From assembly GCA_014058105.1 (NCBI GenBank), contig JACGCM010002114.1:1426001-1490000 (forward strand): DNA of 64,000 nt. The letters run 5' to 3'. Shown piece after piece: positions 32,621 to 43,989 of this stretch. The stretch is from Kingdonia uniflora. Its lineage: Eukaryota > Streptophyta > Magnoliopsida > Ranunculales > Circaeasteraceae. Below the pieces are notes generated by a model, which made no database searches, had not been told where the DNA came from, and saw nothing but the letters and a program-made list of their open reading frames with translations. Positions within the stretch are counted from its first letter, which is position 1. Every line of letters begins with the position of its first letter. The translations under genes and the position numbers were made by a program.

Positions 32621-33345
32621 AATGCCACGTGGCTTAACAATAACTATTAAATGTTCAAATTAACGGCTCAGATTTAAAGATTGTCCACCGTTGATCTAGT
32701 GTCACGTCATCAGATCGGACGGTCATAACCTCATCTCCTCACCTTATAACAGTTCTTGGGAAGGCGGGAGACTTCACTGATCCTTTCCCCCCTCTCTCTC
32801 TCACTTTCACTCTCATTAACTTATTTCTCTCATTCTCTCTCACACAAAAACCTTAGGCTTCATTTCTCTTTCTTAGAACTTCATTTCTCTCACACAGAAA
32901 ACTTATGCTTCATTTTTCTCTCTCTAAACTTCACTTCTCTGCTTTTGTATTACATGCATTTCACGTTGTTTCTCTGCTATTGCTGTTGTTGTTGGTGTTG
33001 GTGTACCAAATAGTTTAAGGATCTCTACTTTTGTATTGCACGCATTTCATCTCTCTCCCTATGTGAGTATTTTAAACTCTTCCACATGATCTATTTGTTC
33101 AAAAATAATTAGTTTATGAAGTTGGGATTTAGGTATTTCAAAATTAGGGTTTTTGTTTTGTATATTATGCTAGTTATTTTGCTCAAAATTGTATTGAGGT
33201 TTTTGAATTGTATATTATGCTAGTTACTTTGCTCAAAATTGTATTGGGGTTTTTGAATTGTATATTATGCTAGTCAGGGTTTTGATTTGTATATTATGAA
33301 GTTGGGATTGGTGTATTTACAGTTAGGGTTTTTTTATTTGTAAAA

Positions 33346-34560
33346 TTGTTAAACAGGGATGGTACTACCAAGAATTTGATCATAAATTGTGGGGGAACTT
33401 GGCAGGATCCTTGGGAAAGAATAGGGTACACTCATGACCTTTATGTAGGAGGGAAACAATATAGGTTTGACAATGTAGATGGGGATATGTTTTCTCTGAT
33501 ATGCCTCACTGAATATGTCTTTAATGCATTAAGAACTTTGAATGAGGATACACCCCCAGGTACAATGGTTGATATTTACACTTTGTGGCTGGGTAAACAT
33601 TCTTCAGTTAAGAATGACAATGATTTATTAGATATGTGGGGCTATAGTGATGTGGAGAGAGTTGGGGATGTCCACTTCTACTTTTCACTTCAAGGACTAG
33701 ATGATGAACTTGAAGTTAATAAACTAAATCCTCCAATCTACACTAATGTGAAGTTTGTTGAACCTAATATTGAACAAGAGCATGATGAACAAAAGTATGA
33801 CTTGAGCTCAAATGACTTTTAAGTGATGATGGCACCAGTGAGGATAACATAAGTGGGTACATGTGTGGGGATTTCATGAGTGGGGATAACACCAGTGGGC
33901 ATACCATATTTAATATTGACAGTGAGGAAAACTCTGGGGACTCAGACTCCGAGTATAATGAATGGCTTGTACATGGTTATACAGGAGAACAAAGTGATGT
34001 TGAGTTTGATGAGACCCAATTAACATTAGTGGGGCCATCTTTGGAGGTTAATGAACCAAATGTGGGTGGTGGGGGACTTATTGACATGTTGAGAGGCAGT
34101 GAGACAAATAATAGTGGTCCTTCTGAACCACCTTTGAGTGAGTTGTTTAAAGCTGCTAAGAAGTTAAAGAAAATAAAGACTAAGGTAGGACCTCTTGAGA
34201 ACAAATCAAAGAAAATTGTTGCAAACAAAAAGAGAAAGTCTAGAGGTTATGGTGATACTATTAGGGTTTGGGATGAACCTCTATCTGAAAGGGTTGAAAC
34301 TTAAGGTGTAGAAAGGATTGAAACTGAAGGTATAGAGAGGGTTGAAGTTGAATCTATAGGGAGGGTTGAAGTTGAACCTCAAACTGAGAAAGTTGAAGTT
34401 GAACCTCAAACTAACATTGGCTCAAGGAAGAAGGCACAAACAAAAAAATAAGCAAACAAACCAAAACAAAAAGAAAAGAATCTCAAAGAAAATAAAAATA
34501 AAAACAATGATCAGGGTGGAGAACCAACTAAACCTACAAATAAAAGAGCTAAACAATGAC
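33346..34560 (+). pseudogene. MURA-like transposase, N-terminal part (PB1-like domain)
   Basis: After an AG at about 33357 an exon reads CGGTWQDPWERIGYTHDLYV, GGKQYRFDNVDGDMFSLICL and DLLDMWGYSDV, resembling the PB1-like domain at the N-terminus of plant MuDR-type transposases. A 1-base frame change near 33813 leads into an acidic linker (DSEENSGDSDSEYNEWLVHG) and a Lys-rich stretch (KAAKKLKKIKTKV). A stop lies at 34302. The frame then degrades into Val/Glu repeats and ends at the Copia junction near 34553. There is no DDE domain here. Confidence 0.7.
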
Positions 34561-34569
34561 TAGGGCTCA

Positions 34570-37139
34570 AGGAAGAATCCATCTCTTCCAACATAGCCTC
34601 CAGCCATTCTTTCTTCTGAGTATCTTTAAGAGCTTCTCTTAAGTGCTCGGGCTCACCGCCATCGGACAGTAACACATACTCGTTTACAGGATATTTGACT
34701 GAAGGGTGTCGAGCTCTTGTCGACCTTCTCAATTCGACCACTTCATTCTGAGGTAGCTCGACCTGCTGAGATGGCTCGACCTGTGATGACTCGACCTGCG
34801 ATGGCACATCGACCTGTGGTTTGGGATCACCTCGGCCTTCTAGTGCATCGACCTCGTGAACTTCAGGTTCATGATCAACTTCTTCGACCTCTTGGTTCTT
34901 GGGAATCTTGACCTTTTCTCGGCCTTCAGTGTAAAAATCCTCTAAGTCGCCAACATAGGATTTCAACTTCTCTCCCTTCTCGAAATCTTCAATTGTCTAG
35001 CCTTCTAGAAACACAGCATCTCGGCTTCTGACCATCTTGTTTGCAATAGGATCATACAGCTTATAACCCCATATTTCATCGGCGTAACCAACAAGGACGC
35101 ACTGTCTTGCCTTGTCATCCAACTTCGATCTCTCATCTTTGGGAATATGCACAAAAGCTCAATATCCAAAAAACTCTCAGATGTTCATAATCGACATCTC
35201 TGTTGCTCCAAACTTTCTCGGCAACTTGTCCATTCAGCGGCTGCGAAGGAGAAAGATTTATGATGTGAACTGCAGTGCTAAGTGCTTCACCCCAAAATTT
35301 TCTCGGTAATCGAGCTTGAGACAACATGCACCCCACACGCTCAAGTAAAGTCTGATTCATTCTCTCGGCTATACCATTGTTTTGAGGTGTCTTGGGCACT
35401 GTCTGCTCATGTCGAATACCATATTTTCTGCAATACTCGTTGAATGGCCCAATGTACTCTCCCCCGTTATCTGATCGCACACACTTCAAAGGCTTGTCAG
35501 TCTCTCGTTCTACCTTGTTATGAAAATCTCTGAAGCACTCAAGAACCTGATCATTGGTCTTCAATAACTAGACCTACACCTTTCTCGAAGTATCATCAAT
35601 AAAGGTAACGAAGTAGGAAGAGCCACCCATGGTTTTCACTTTCATAGGCCCACACACATTTGTGTGTACAATCTCAAGAATCTCCAACTTCCGTGCTAGA
35701 AGTGGTTTATAAAATGAAACCTTGGTCTGTTTTCCCATCAAACAATGAGTACACTTCTGCAAGTGCATTCTAGTTAAGCTCGAGAAGGCTTGTTTCTTTC
35801 TCAGGACGTCTAGTCCCTTCTCGCTCATGTGAGCTAATCTTTGATGCCAAAGCTCGATCGGCATCCCCTTCTCGGCCACATTCAATTCGGCTCGATCAAG
35901 CCTAGCTCGACTTTTGTAAAGTGAACAACACTTGGTGCCCTTGGCAACAGCCAGAGAACCCTTGTTGAGCTTCCACTTCCCATTCTCGAATACAGTCACG
36001 TATCCTTCATCGTCGAGCTTTCCTGTTGACATGAGATTCAATCTCAAAACTGGTACATGTCTTACCTCCATGAGCACCAAGGAACAACCTAGCTCGGTCT
36101 TCATGTAGACATCACTTATCCCCATAATCTTGGAGACTCCATTGTTCCCCATCTTCATGCTTCCGAACTTACCAATCTTGTAAGTAGTGAAGAAATCTCA
36201 ATGTGGAGTAACATGATACGACGCCCCGGAGTCAACGATCCAATATGTATCTTGACTTGATGTACTCAAGCATGAGTCACCACAAACGGACGCGTACAAG
36301 AAATCATGCACGGACACAGAAGCAACTGTGTTCTTCGATCTGCCAGCAATCTTATCTTCATGTACGGTTCCATTCTCTTGATCGGTCTTCAGAGAATAGC
36401 ACTTATTTCTAAAATGCCCTTTCATACCGCAATAGAAACACTGAACTTCCCTCCTATCCTTAGGAGTGCTGGACTTTCCTCTCGGTCTCGGCCTCTCATT
36501 ACTGCTCGAATGAGAATTCTTCTTGTTCTTCGACCTGCCTCTCTTCTCAGCAACAAGGGCCTCATTAGTGCTTGGGAGATGAGTGTCACTTCACATCCTT
36601 CTCGTCTCCTCGTTCAGCAACGCACTAGTAATTCTTTCCACGGAAACAACTCCATCAGCTGAGGAGTTTATGACCGCTACAGATAGCGCAGTATAGCTAT
36701 CGGGCAGAGAGCCAATGATAAACAAAGCATGCAGTTTGTCACCTAGATTTATCTTCATAAGGGAGAACTGGTTTATCATATTCTAAACCTCGTTCAGATG
36801 CTCGGTCATGGACTCACCGTCCTTATATTTCATGTTGACAAATTGCTTTATCAACAGTGCCTTATTCCCAACGCTCTTCCGTTCATACAGCTCTTCAAAT
36901 TTCTTCCAAAGCTCGATGGCAGTCTTGACTTGGGCTATATGGTGGTAGACAGAGTCGTCCGCCCACTTCCGAATCTCGCATATGCACTTTCGATCTAGTG
37001 TATTCCAAACATTCAGATCATCATTCTCGATGGGTTTTGCCAAATCCTTGCAATAGAGTATATCCTCCATCTTCGATTTCTAAATCGTATAATTCTCATG
37101 ATTCAGACTGATCATCCTGTATGTAGATACCGACTCCAT
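34570..37139 (-). pseudogene. Nested Ty1/Copia gag-pol, 3' truncated
   Basis: Minus-strand order is that of Copia. Gag starts at 37139 (MESVSTYRMISLNHENY) and has a stop before KSKMEDILYCKDLAKP. Then come a zinc knuckle (CFYCGMKGHFRNKC), protease WIVDSGASYHVTPH, the GAG-pre-integrase block (LWHQRLAHMSEKGLDVL) and integrase (SDNGGEYIGPFNEYC, PKTPQNNGIAERMN). A frameshifted integrase C-part leads into KDTQKKEWLEAMLEEMDS, the start of reverse transcriptase, where it stops at the MULE junction. Reverse transcriptase, RNase H and the 3' LTR are missing. There are at least five in-frame stops and one frameshift. Confidence 0.88.
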
Positions 37140-37245
37140 AACTTACACAAGTCACCAAAGTTCTTCTAAATCTGAATTAGAAACTCTGACTCCAATCCCT
37201 CAATCTTAATCACAGACCTTCAGAACCTTCAGCTCTGATACCACT

Positions 37246-37914
37246 TGTTGGGGTTGGATACAGATCAAGTACACGTCTAAGATTGAGAACAACAAGTTCA
37301 AGCTCTAGAACAGCAACAGTTCAATCAAATCCTCCCAGTTCGATTTCTTACTTATCTTATGCAGGTCTATGGAGTATTAACAGGCAATCATGATCTAAAC
37401 AATTCTAAATCACAAGAAAGTAAAGATTACCTACAAATACAGAATTTAATACGGTTCGGCAAAGTCGATGCCTACGTCCACGGGTAAAGAGATTTCAATT
37501 GAAGAAGAAGGTGACGATTACAACTGATCTCACGGTCTCTCCACTCAACCTGTATAATCTCAAAGACGATGATGATCAGCAAAATTTTCTCCTCTCTACC
37601 ACTCTACAAAGAAGATGCAGAGTTTTGCTCAACGAAGCCTCTCTCTCTCTTTTGTCTCTCACACAAGAACAATATCCACTTCTTTTCAGTGGTGATACAC
37701 AACTCACAAAAATTATGTCAATTCCCTAGTAGGCTCTCTCTATTTATAGGAGAGAGTCCTATTAGGGTTACAATCAATTTAGAAATTGTTGTTCCTGATT
37801 CTTCCACTAAAAATCCTCCAGGCCTTCAATGTTGTAACCTCTACCTAAAACCAAGGGAAACCCAACGACCTTCTTTGACGTCGACTTCAACCTCATGAAG
37901 AAGGAAGCCCAACA
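37246..37914 (-). mobile_element. 5' LTR and primer site of the nested Copia element
   Basis: On the minus strand a 669-bp LTR starts TGTTGGGCTTCC at 37914 and ends CCAACCCCAACA at 37246. It is followed at once by the initiator-Met tRNA primer site TGGTATCAGAGC (37244-37233). A TATAAATAG box lies at 37748-37740. GCTAA follows the LTR at 37915-37919 and also occurs at 34548-34552 next to the other junction. That is compatible with a 5-bp target duplication around a 3'-truncated copy. Confidence 0.8.
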
Positions 37915-39413
37915 GCTAAGGCATGGAAACAAACTGAGAAGAAGGAGTTTCTTGATCACTTAAACTTGGATGACCCTGCAGCATATGATTGGTTACACAG
38001 GGAGCCATATAAGATATGGTGCATATCATATTTTGATTTTAGTGCAAAGTGTGAACACATCACTAATAATTTCTCAAAGCCCTTCAATAACTAGATCAAC
38101 AAAGTGAGAAACAAGCTTTTACATAAAGCCATAGAAAAGCTGAACCTAATATTGATGAAGCTCATGTATGACAGAAGACTAAAAGCTAGAGAGTGGGACC
38201 AAAATGGCAAATTTCTTTATTTTTCTGTGTTTGATTAAAGCAAGTAATAACAAATGTTTAAGTTTAAGTGTTCTTTTTATTTTTGTTAATATGCAGGACT
38301 TGTTCCAAGGGCAATCACACACATTGAGAAAATGTCAAAAAATATGGTCAATACAGGGTAGAGGGTACAACTAACAAATGCTTTATTACAATTTCTGGAA
38401 GTGGCCAAAAAGGGAAAGTTAACCTTGAAAAACTTGAATTTCGATGTAGAGAGTGGCAACTAACTAGTTTGCCATGTGTACATGCAGTTTGTGTTCTCAT
38501 TCCTATGAGACATCCTTGGATTGAGTATTTCTTTTTCTTTCTTTTTTCTTCTCTATTTTTTCTTATAGTTGTTTATAGGTTCACGTGCAAATAAAGATTT
38601 ATTTTTTTATTATATAGATATTACAGTGAATACCACACAATTGAAAAATATGTTGCTACTTGCAATCTTCTAATTCATGCCATTGATGATTCATCTGAAT
38701 AGGACAGGTATTACTTCAATTGCAACCTTAAAATTGTAAGTTATATTACTTAAAGTTTTTATTGCATGACAAATTTACTTGCAGCCAGGATACACTATAT
38801 TACCCCCACCTTTAGTGAGGGGACCTTGTAGGCCAAAGAAGCAGAGAATTAAAGAGCAAAATGAAGTACTTGGCAACTGTAGGAGATGTGGAAAATGTGT
38901 TGTTTTGGGTCACATGAAGAAGACATGCAAAGGTCATTCTACCCAACCAAGTGGAACTTCTACAAGACAAAGGAATAGGCTTGACACAAATAGCAGCAGA
39001 GCTGAACATAGAAGAAATGTTGGTCCCCCCCCCCCCCCCCCCCCACTTAAACACCAATTGTAAGAGGTAGAGGGAGAGGTAATTCTGCTAGGGGTGGTAG
39101 GGGAAGGTAAAATTCAAACAATGAGTCTAGAACTAGTACAAATACTGGGAGGGGAAATGGTAAAAACATGGGGAGGGCAACTGCTACAAGAGGGAGAGGT
39201 ATTGCTGCTAAAACTGGGAATAATGCAACTGCTAACACTGGGAGGGGAGCAGCTTCAAACACTGGGAGGGGTGCAGTTTCAAACAATGGGAGGGCACCAT
39301 TCCAACCTCCAAGACCAGCTACATATGTTGCAACTCAGTCTTCTCAAACCACTTCAGTCACAAACCCCTACAAGAAGGCATACCAAACTCCAACCAGGAA
39401 TTGGAAGCCTTAG
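37915..39413 (+). pseudogene. MURA-like transposase, C-terminal part with SWIM and CCHC zinc fingers
   Basis: The frame resumes with WKQTEKKEFLDHLNLDDPAAY and CEHITNNFSKPFNN, the end of a MULE transposase domain. A further exon at about 38298 holds the SWIM finger CREWQLTSLPCVHAVCVL. Another at 38785 has PPLVRGPCRPKKQR and a zinc knuckle CRRCGKCVVLGHMKKTC, with an unusual insertion. After a 20-base C tract the tail is Gly/Arg-rich (TGRGAASNTGRGAVSNNGR) and ends at 39413. These are the standard C-terminal parts of MuDR-like proteins. Stops and frame changes show decay. Confidence 0.78.
39025..39044. repeat. Poly-C tract (20 bases) in transposase tail
   Basis: Twenty consecutive C would encode a Pro run between the zinc knuckle and the Gly/Arg tail. 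Its length shifts the frame. Confidence 0.9.
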
Positions 39414-40035
39414 TCTTGGACTATTCTATGGTGAAACATTTTATCTGCCTTTGAGGTCAATGAACACTATCTTATTTTATATGCTTTAGTGATCATGTTC
39501 ACTTTTTGGGGATTATATGGTGAAACATTATTACACTTTCTTCAAGTATTATATGGTAAAACATTAGTAAGTTGTGTTATTTTAGAGACAGTTAATTAAT
39601 TAAGTAATAGAATTTTGGTTTGTGCTATTTTTGTGTTTTGTATATTTTGGTATGTGAATTGTGAATTGTGCAGTGTATGCTGAATGGTATATAATGAGTA
39701 GAATGTGTAAATTGCAGTTGTACAGGGTATGGATATTGTTTTAAGTTTTGCACTATTATGCATGTTTTAAATGAAGGTTGTTATTTCTGGAGGTTTGTAC
39801 TTCACATTAAATATATTGAAGGTTTCATTTTTATTTATTTTTTATCACTATTATTAGTGTGTATTTCATTGTGTTATGCAGGTTTTGTGATATGTGATTT
39901 GGAATAGCATTGAGTACTAATTAGGTTTATGTTTCATCTCTTGCTTGCCATTTTCACTGCATGTTCATAGCACATTCATTAAGATTCAAAAGTGAATGCA
40001 TTCCCTACATTCATCCTAGAGTTGATTTCCCTTTA
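39414..40035. other. MULE interior, no gene
   Basis: AT-rich sequence with a repeated TATGGTGAAACAT tract near 39427 and 39517. No coding signal was seen. Confidence 0.5.
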
Positions 40036-40039
40036 AATT

Positions 40040-40518
40040 GATTACAAAAATCATTCAAGTTTACGGTAAGAGTCATCTGGACATTCATCTTTGGGTTCTT
40101 CTTATGAGTATCTTCAGTCTTCTCTTCCCTCTTGTTCTGCTTTTCTTCTTGCATTGCATCTTTAAGCCAAGTGAAGCTCTTCTTACAAATAGGGTTTGTG
40201 CATTTTAGAAACTTTTAGCCTTTAGTTGCTTCAATTTTGGAAGTGCATAACCTTTTAGGAGCCCCACATCCACACTGTGCAGTTTAACGTCTTCCAAGGG
40301 CATTCCCTCCATTAGTGGCCATGTGCTCCACATCCAAAACAACCCCCTGTAAAAGATGAATATGATCCACCAGAACCTAGAGAACCATTGATTGCACAAT
40401 CTAACCACTGAAATGAACCACATGTAGTGAATTGGCAAGACAAGAACTTTTTCTTTGGGATAGTTAATGTATTCGAAATATGTATCTTCATGATTCCATT
40501 GCAATTTGGTTTCTTGCA
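40040..40518 (-). pseudogene. GRF-CCHC-GRF zinc-finger fragment, possibly captured from a TOP3-alpha-like gene
   Basis: Reading the minus strand from 40518 gives CKKPNCNG, then KKKFLSCQFTTCGSFQWLD, a GRF-type finger. A zinc knuckle CFGCGAHGH, a stop, then WRECP follows. After a frame change near 40285 there is a second GRF-type finger, CGCGAPKRLCTS, then KFLKCTNPICKKSFTWL, and a Glu/Lys-rich tail. GRF and CCHC fingers together occur at the C-terminus of plant DNA topoisomerase 3-alpha, among other proteins. The match is by pattern only. Lying on the opposite strand next to the MULE end, it may be a captured gene piece. Two stops (40336, 40223) and the frame change make it nonfunctional. Confidence 0.5.
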
Positions 40519-40603
40519 TTTACTGTATACCTAGGGACAAGCTTATATGCTATGGGAGCATGGTTCTACAGTTTGGTAAAATTATGTACAGGAATTTAGT
40601 TTT

Positions 40604-40604
<1 letters not shown>

Positions 40605-40650
<46 letters not shown>

Positions 40651-40653
40651 ACA
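40605..40653. repeat. Poly-C (32) followed by (AC)n
   Basis: A run of 32 consecutive C from 40605 to 40636 is followed by about eight AC repeats. Confidence 0.95.
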
Positions 40654-40949
40654 AAAAGATTGAAACAATGCTTTAATAGCAGATACAAAAAAAAAAAACT
40701 AAAAACCCAGAAATTTTTAGAGTAATGGCATAACCTAGATGTTTACCTGAGAAGATTCACCTTCACCCATTAATTAAAAGAGAAGTAGTTTGAGAAGAAG
40801 TGATGAATTTAAAGAGGAGAATGAATACTTTTGGATTACGATGACGTGGCCAACGGTCATATTTTTTAGAGATCTGGGACTTTGGATTTTATTACAGATC
40901 TCGAGACAAAAATTATTGAAAGTAGGAAAGAGAGTGAGTATAACGGTAT

Positions 40950-41123
40950 TATTTGAATAAAGGGTAGTATGGGTACTTCACCCAAGTTGGACTGGCAAGT
41001 CAAGTCCACTTGTTGAACCGGGGGAGAATAGAAGAAGTGGGGGGTAGACCACAATATTTGTCTGGTTCGAGGAGACAAACTTAAATATACAACTTTATTT
41101 AGGGGGCATAGTCTAAATTGCTC
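40950..41123 (-). repeat. MULE right terminal inverted repeat
   Basis: This is the inverted copy of 32421-32620, ending CTAAATTGCTC at 41123 and followed by the target duplication. Together with the left repeat it defines the element. Confidence 0.8.
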
Positions 41124-41362
41124 TATAATGAAAGTACCATATACATATACAGTAGCAATTGCCTGCTTATTTGATAAAATGGCACTCATAATGCTATGCC
41201 AACAATTTTAGCATTAGCGACGGCGTACAAAAATAACCAAATCAACAAGCGCTACAAACTCGATTTAGAACTTTGTTTCAAGTATTCCATTAAAGAGCCC
41301 ATGACCAAAAAGAGCCACTTATTTGCTATCCACTTCCTTAGTTCTTATCAACACCCGACTCA

Positions 41363-42064
41363 TTAATCAGCCATAGTGTGTACGCTGCCATCCTTGACTG
41401 ACTGAACGCCCGCAACCTTCCCTGTTTGTTGGTTTATGGTGCCCTCCTTGAGGAACCTAACCAACATGAGTGAGACCGTTGTAAATTGCTTGATCATCGT
41501 AACTCGTTTAATCAACTCTGTTTTCAAAGGACCCTCCTCGATCTTCTGTAATGAGTCAAAACACGTCCGGTCGTTCGTAGATGCTGCACTCAACCATGTT
41601 TGCACACTAGCCAAAGTTACATTCCAAGGTCCTCCCGGTTCTAATTTATTCATCTCCTCAACAGACCTTCGTGTTTGTGATGTTGATCCTCTAACGACAT
41701 CATAACAATCCTTCAACGCACCTGCAGTTTTCTCTGGAGTAGAACCTGGTTTTATCTCTGCGTGAAGCTTTGAGAGATGTGTCCTAAAATCCCGAGTCGC
41801 CACAAAACTGAGGGAAACGGACATGGTCGTGTAATCTTCGGGGCTTAGGTCATGTTGGAGTTGAATATCGGATAACATGCCCTTGCATATTTCGGGGTAC
41901 ACTGTATCGCGACAGATTGCGTCATATTTATGGGATTTCTTGATCCTAGCGGTTGTGTCGTTTTGGGCTATGTGTTCGAAGGCGTCGACGGTTTCAATCG
42001 ACGAATGAAGGACGAGTGAAAAGAGAAAGAATAGGCTTAGGCAATTTACTTTCATCATGGCCAT
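41363..42064 (-). CDS. PMEI-like secreted protein, copy D
   Basis: This single exon encodes 233 residues from ATG 42064 (MAMMKVNCLSLFFLFSLVLH). That start was chosen because it aligns with copies A-C, whereas the in-frame ATG at 42220 lies upstream of the TATA-like TATTTATC. A signal peptide ends near TVDAFE. The Cys pair ICRDTVYPEICKGM, then PEDYTTMSVSLSFVATRDFR, a Cys in LKDCYDVVRGS, and a Cys in TNDRTCFDSL give the four-cysteine PMEI/invertase-inhibitor pattern. The tail is longer than in copy B (VAGVQSVKDGSVHTMAD) and closely resembles that of copy C, so C and D are sister copies. It is predicted to be apoplastic; the target enzyme is unknown. Confidence 0.87.
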   Translation of the reverse strand: MAMMKVNCLSLFFLFSLVLHSSIETVDAFEHIAQNDTTARIKKSHKYDAICRDTVYPEICKGMLSDIQLQHDLSPEDYTTMSVSLSFVATRDFRTHLSKLHAEIKPGSTPEKTAGALKDCYDVVRGSTSQTRRSVEEMNKLEPGGPWNVTLASVQTWLSAASTNDRTCFDSLQKIEEGPLKTELIKRVTMIKQFTTVSLMLVRFLKEGTINQQTGKVAGVQSVKDGSVHTMAD

Positions 42065-42400
42065 TGTATTGAGCTTTGATGTCTCAAAAAATATTGGCTC
42101 ATAGGGGGGATAAATAGTCAGGGCTTGTGTTATAATGACCATTTTACCCTCATAATAGTGCGAGACTACTAAAATGCCATTTTCTCCTATATTAGGGTGT
42201 TTCTTCATTATTATCCACAAGCAAGGCTACTTTTTGTAAATAAAAAACTTTGTGGCATGACTGTAAAAAGGTTGAAAAGTACGATTAATTTGTTAAGGTG
42301 TTAATTTTGGCATGGTTGGTTTTCCCTAACAATAGGTAAAGTATGGCCATTGACATATCTGAAAATCTATTTCTTGGCATAGTTCAGGTGGATATAATCA
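42065..42400 (-). promoter_or_regulatory. Upstream block of PMEI-like copy D
   Basis: The minus strand carries a TATTTATC about 40 bp before the ATG. The plus strand shows TCTATTTCTTGGCATAGTTC near 42368 and a GGCATGGTTGGTTTTCC tract near 42308. These are equivalents of the copy C block, with the central GCATGGTT element diverged. Confidence 0.5.
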
Positions 42401-42570
42401 AGTTTAAGAAGAATGATTTGGTACAACATATTTACGTGTATTTTGGGTTGTGTCAGGGTCAGAAATTCGACAATTGTGCACATGTAGTCCTCGGTCTCCA
42501 ATCAGGATCCAAGTTGGGTCAAAATGTGCAGGACTGCATCACTCCATAATAAAAATGGAGCCTAAAGAAA

Positions 42571-43240
42571 TGTCGACAGGTCGCGGTTCATAATTGTTAG
42601 GAAAAATCAATGTGATTTTCTCTTGCTTTGAATGAATGTTAGTCTATGTACATTAAAAGATGTCTTACCATATCTTTTCCTGGTGGTTTTCTAGAAAAAG
42701 GACAGAAACATGGTATTTGAGGTGCTTAAATGCCAGGGGGTGTCTTAAATGCCATAGTTAGGACTTAGCAGGCATTTTGAATGGGTGTGTTCAATCAAGG
42801 ATGTGTGGCACCTTCTTCGTATATGCATTGTTGGAATTCATACTACAATTAGTATGATCTATAAATTGAATATGAAGAGAATCTCATTAACCTCTTCTCA
42901 TGCTTTTGCAAATTCTTTTTGAGTTTGAGTGGAGTCTTCCCTTAGATTAGCTATAGACCTTTATGAGATGATTTTCTATATTCTAGCCTCCAAGAGGGAT
43001 TTCTCCTCTATTTAAACTGTTAGGGTTTGACTAAGTCCATCTATTTAACCTGTTAGGGTTTGAGTAGTGTCCCCATTATAGTCTCAAACTCTAATAAAAG
43101 GTAATACTAGGTCCCACCAACCTTAACTTAGTGTCACAATTTGGCACATCCATTAACACATATACGACCTATTAACATGTATGCGCACGAACCAGAAGAT
43201 AAAACATTGAGTACTGCCGGTATAGATGGAAAATCCAACA
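42571..43240 (-). mobile_element. Copia 3' LTR, copy A
   Basis: Read on the minus strand, the polypurine tract GGGTGGGAGATTG is followed by an LTR start TGTTGGATTTTCC at 43240. The LTR runs to about 42571. The same LTR and flanks recur at 47641-48257. Internal noncoding sequence follows to the right (43251-43990) up to the end of RNase H. Confidence 0.65.
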
Positions 43241-43989
43241 ATCTCCCACCCGGCACCAACTCAATTTTTTTAAGAAAAAATATTTTTAGCCTGATTCATA
43301 GTTTTTATGAAAAAGGGATGGGTATCATTTGTTTCTAAAACCACACATGATAATTTGCCGAAGGCAATGTTACATCAAACTTGACTGTCACTCTACGACT
43401 AAAAAAAATGGTTAACACGGTTCACGGATAAAATTTGGTCAAGCCTTTGAGCATATGCCTAACTCATAGTGTGGACGTCGGGCTAACAACCTCAATAGCT
43501 TTCAGGTGTAATTTCTTTACTGCTGGAGTTTAGCATATGAATGACAAATGTACACCTTAATGATGTGCTAGTACATTTCTATTAGTGTCTTGCAAAATAT
43601 GTTTACCATACACATGTCATTTTAATACTTGGACAAACCTTCATGCAAAGACTACCGCTCATACTGAAATAAAAGCCAAAAGATGTGGGGCCTACCCATA
43701 TCCAACCCAAACAAACTTGAGAAACCTTTCAATATTCTCTTTAGGTACTTGATACTCAAACAACCGTCATGTGATAAAATTACTCGTATCTAAAACTTTA
43801 TTGTAATTGCATAACTGTAATTAAAACTGAATATGTGCACATATAATAATGTATTTAAATAAAATAGCAGCTAAATAATCAAAATCAAAATTAAATGTCG
43901 ACAAAAAATAACAACCGGGTACAACTCCCACAAGGATAAAGAATCCTAATGCAGTAATAGTAAATAAAATAAAATAATAATTACTCCAC

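Larger units (their letters stand above)
32421..41123. mobile_element. Mutator-like element (MULE) with nested Copia
   Basis: A perfect 9-bp duplication TATAATGAA flanks the element (32412-32420 and 41124-41132), the length expected for Mutator. The ends are inverted: GAGCAATTTAGACCATGCCC on the left matches the complement of the right end (GAGCAATTTAGACTATGCCC). Similarity continues for about 170 bp, including CTATTCTCCCCCGGTTCAAC. Inside are pieces of a MURA-like transposase on the plus strand, a truncated Copia element on the minus strand, and a zinc-finger gene fragment. The central DDE part of the transposase was not found, so this copy is nonautonomous now. Confidence 0.85.

Noticed and set aside
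32756..33013. Open frame rich in Ser and Leu at 32756-33013
   Set aside because: It is CT-repeat leader sequence of the MULE; composition, not a protein family, explains it.
38812..39286. Minus-strand Pro- and Leu-rich open frames
   Set aside because: Antisense to the zinc-knuckle and Gly/Arg tail of the MULE transposase; composition reflects the poly-C and GGGAGG repeats.
42065..42220. Longer start of PMEI-like copy D at 42220
   Set aside because: It would place the conserved upstream block inside the coding region and bury the signal peptide; ATG 42064 fits the family.
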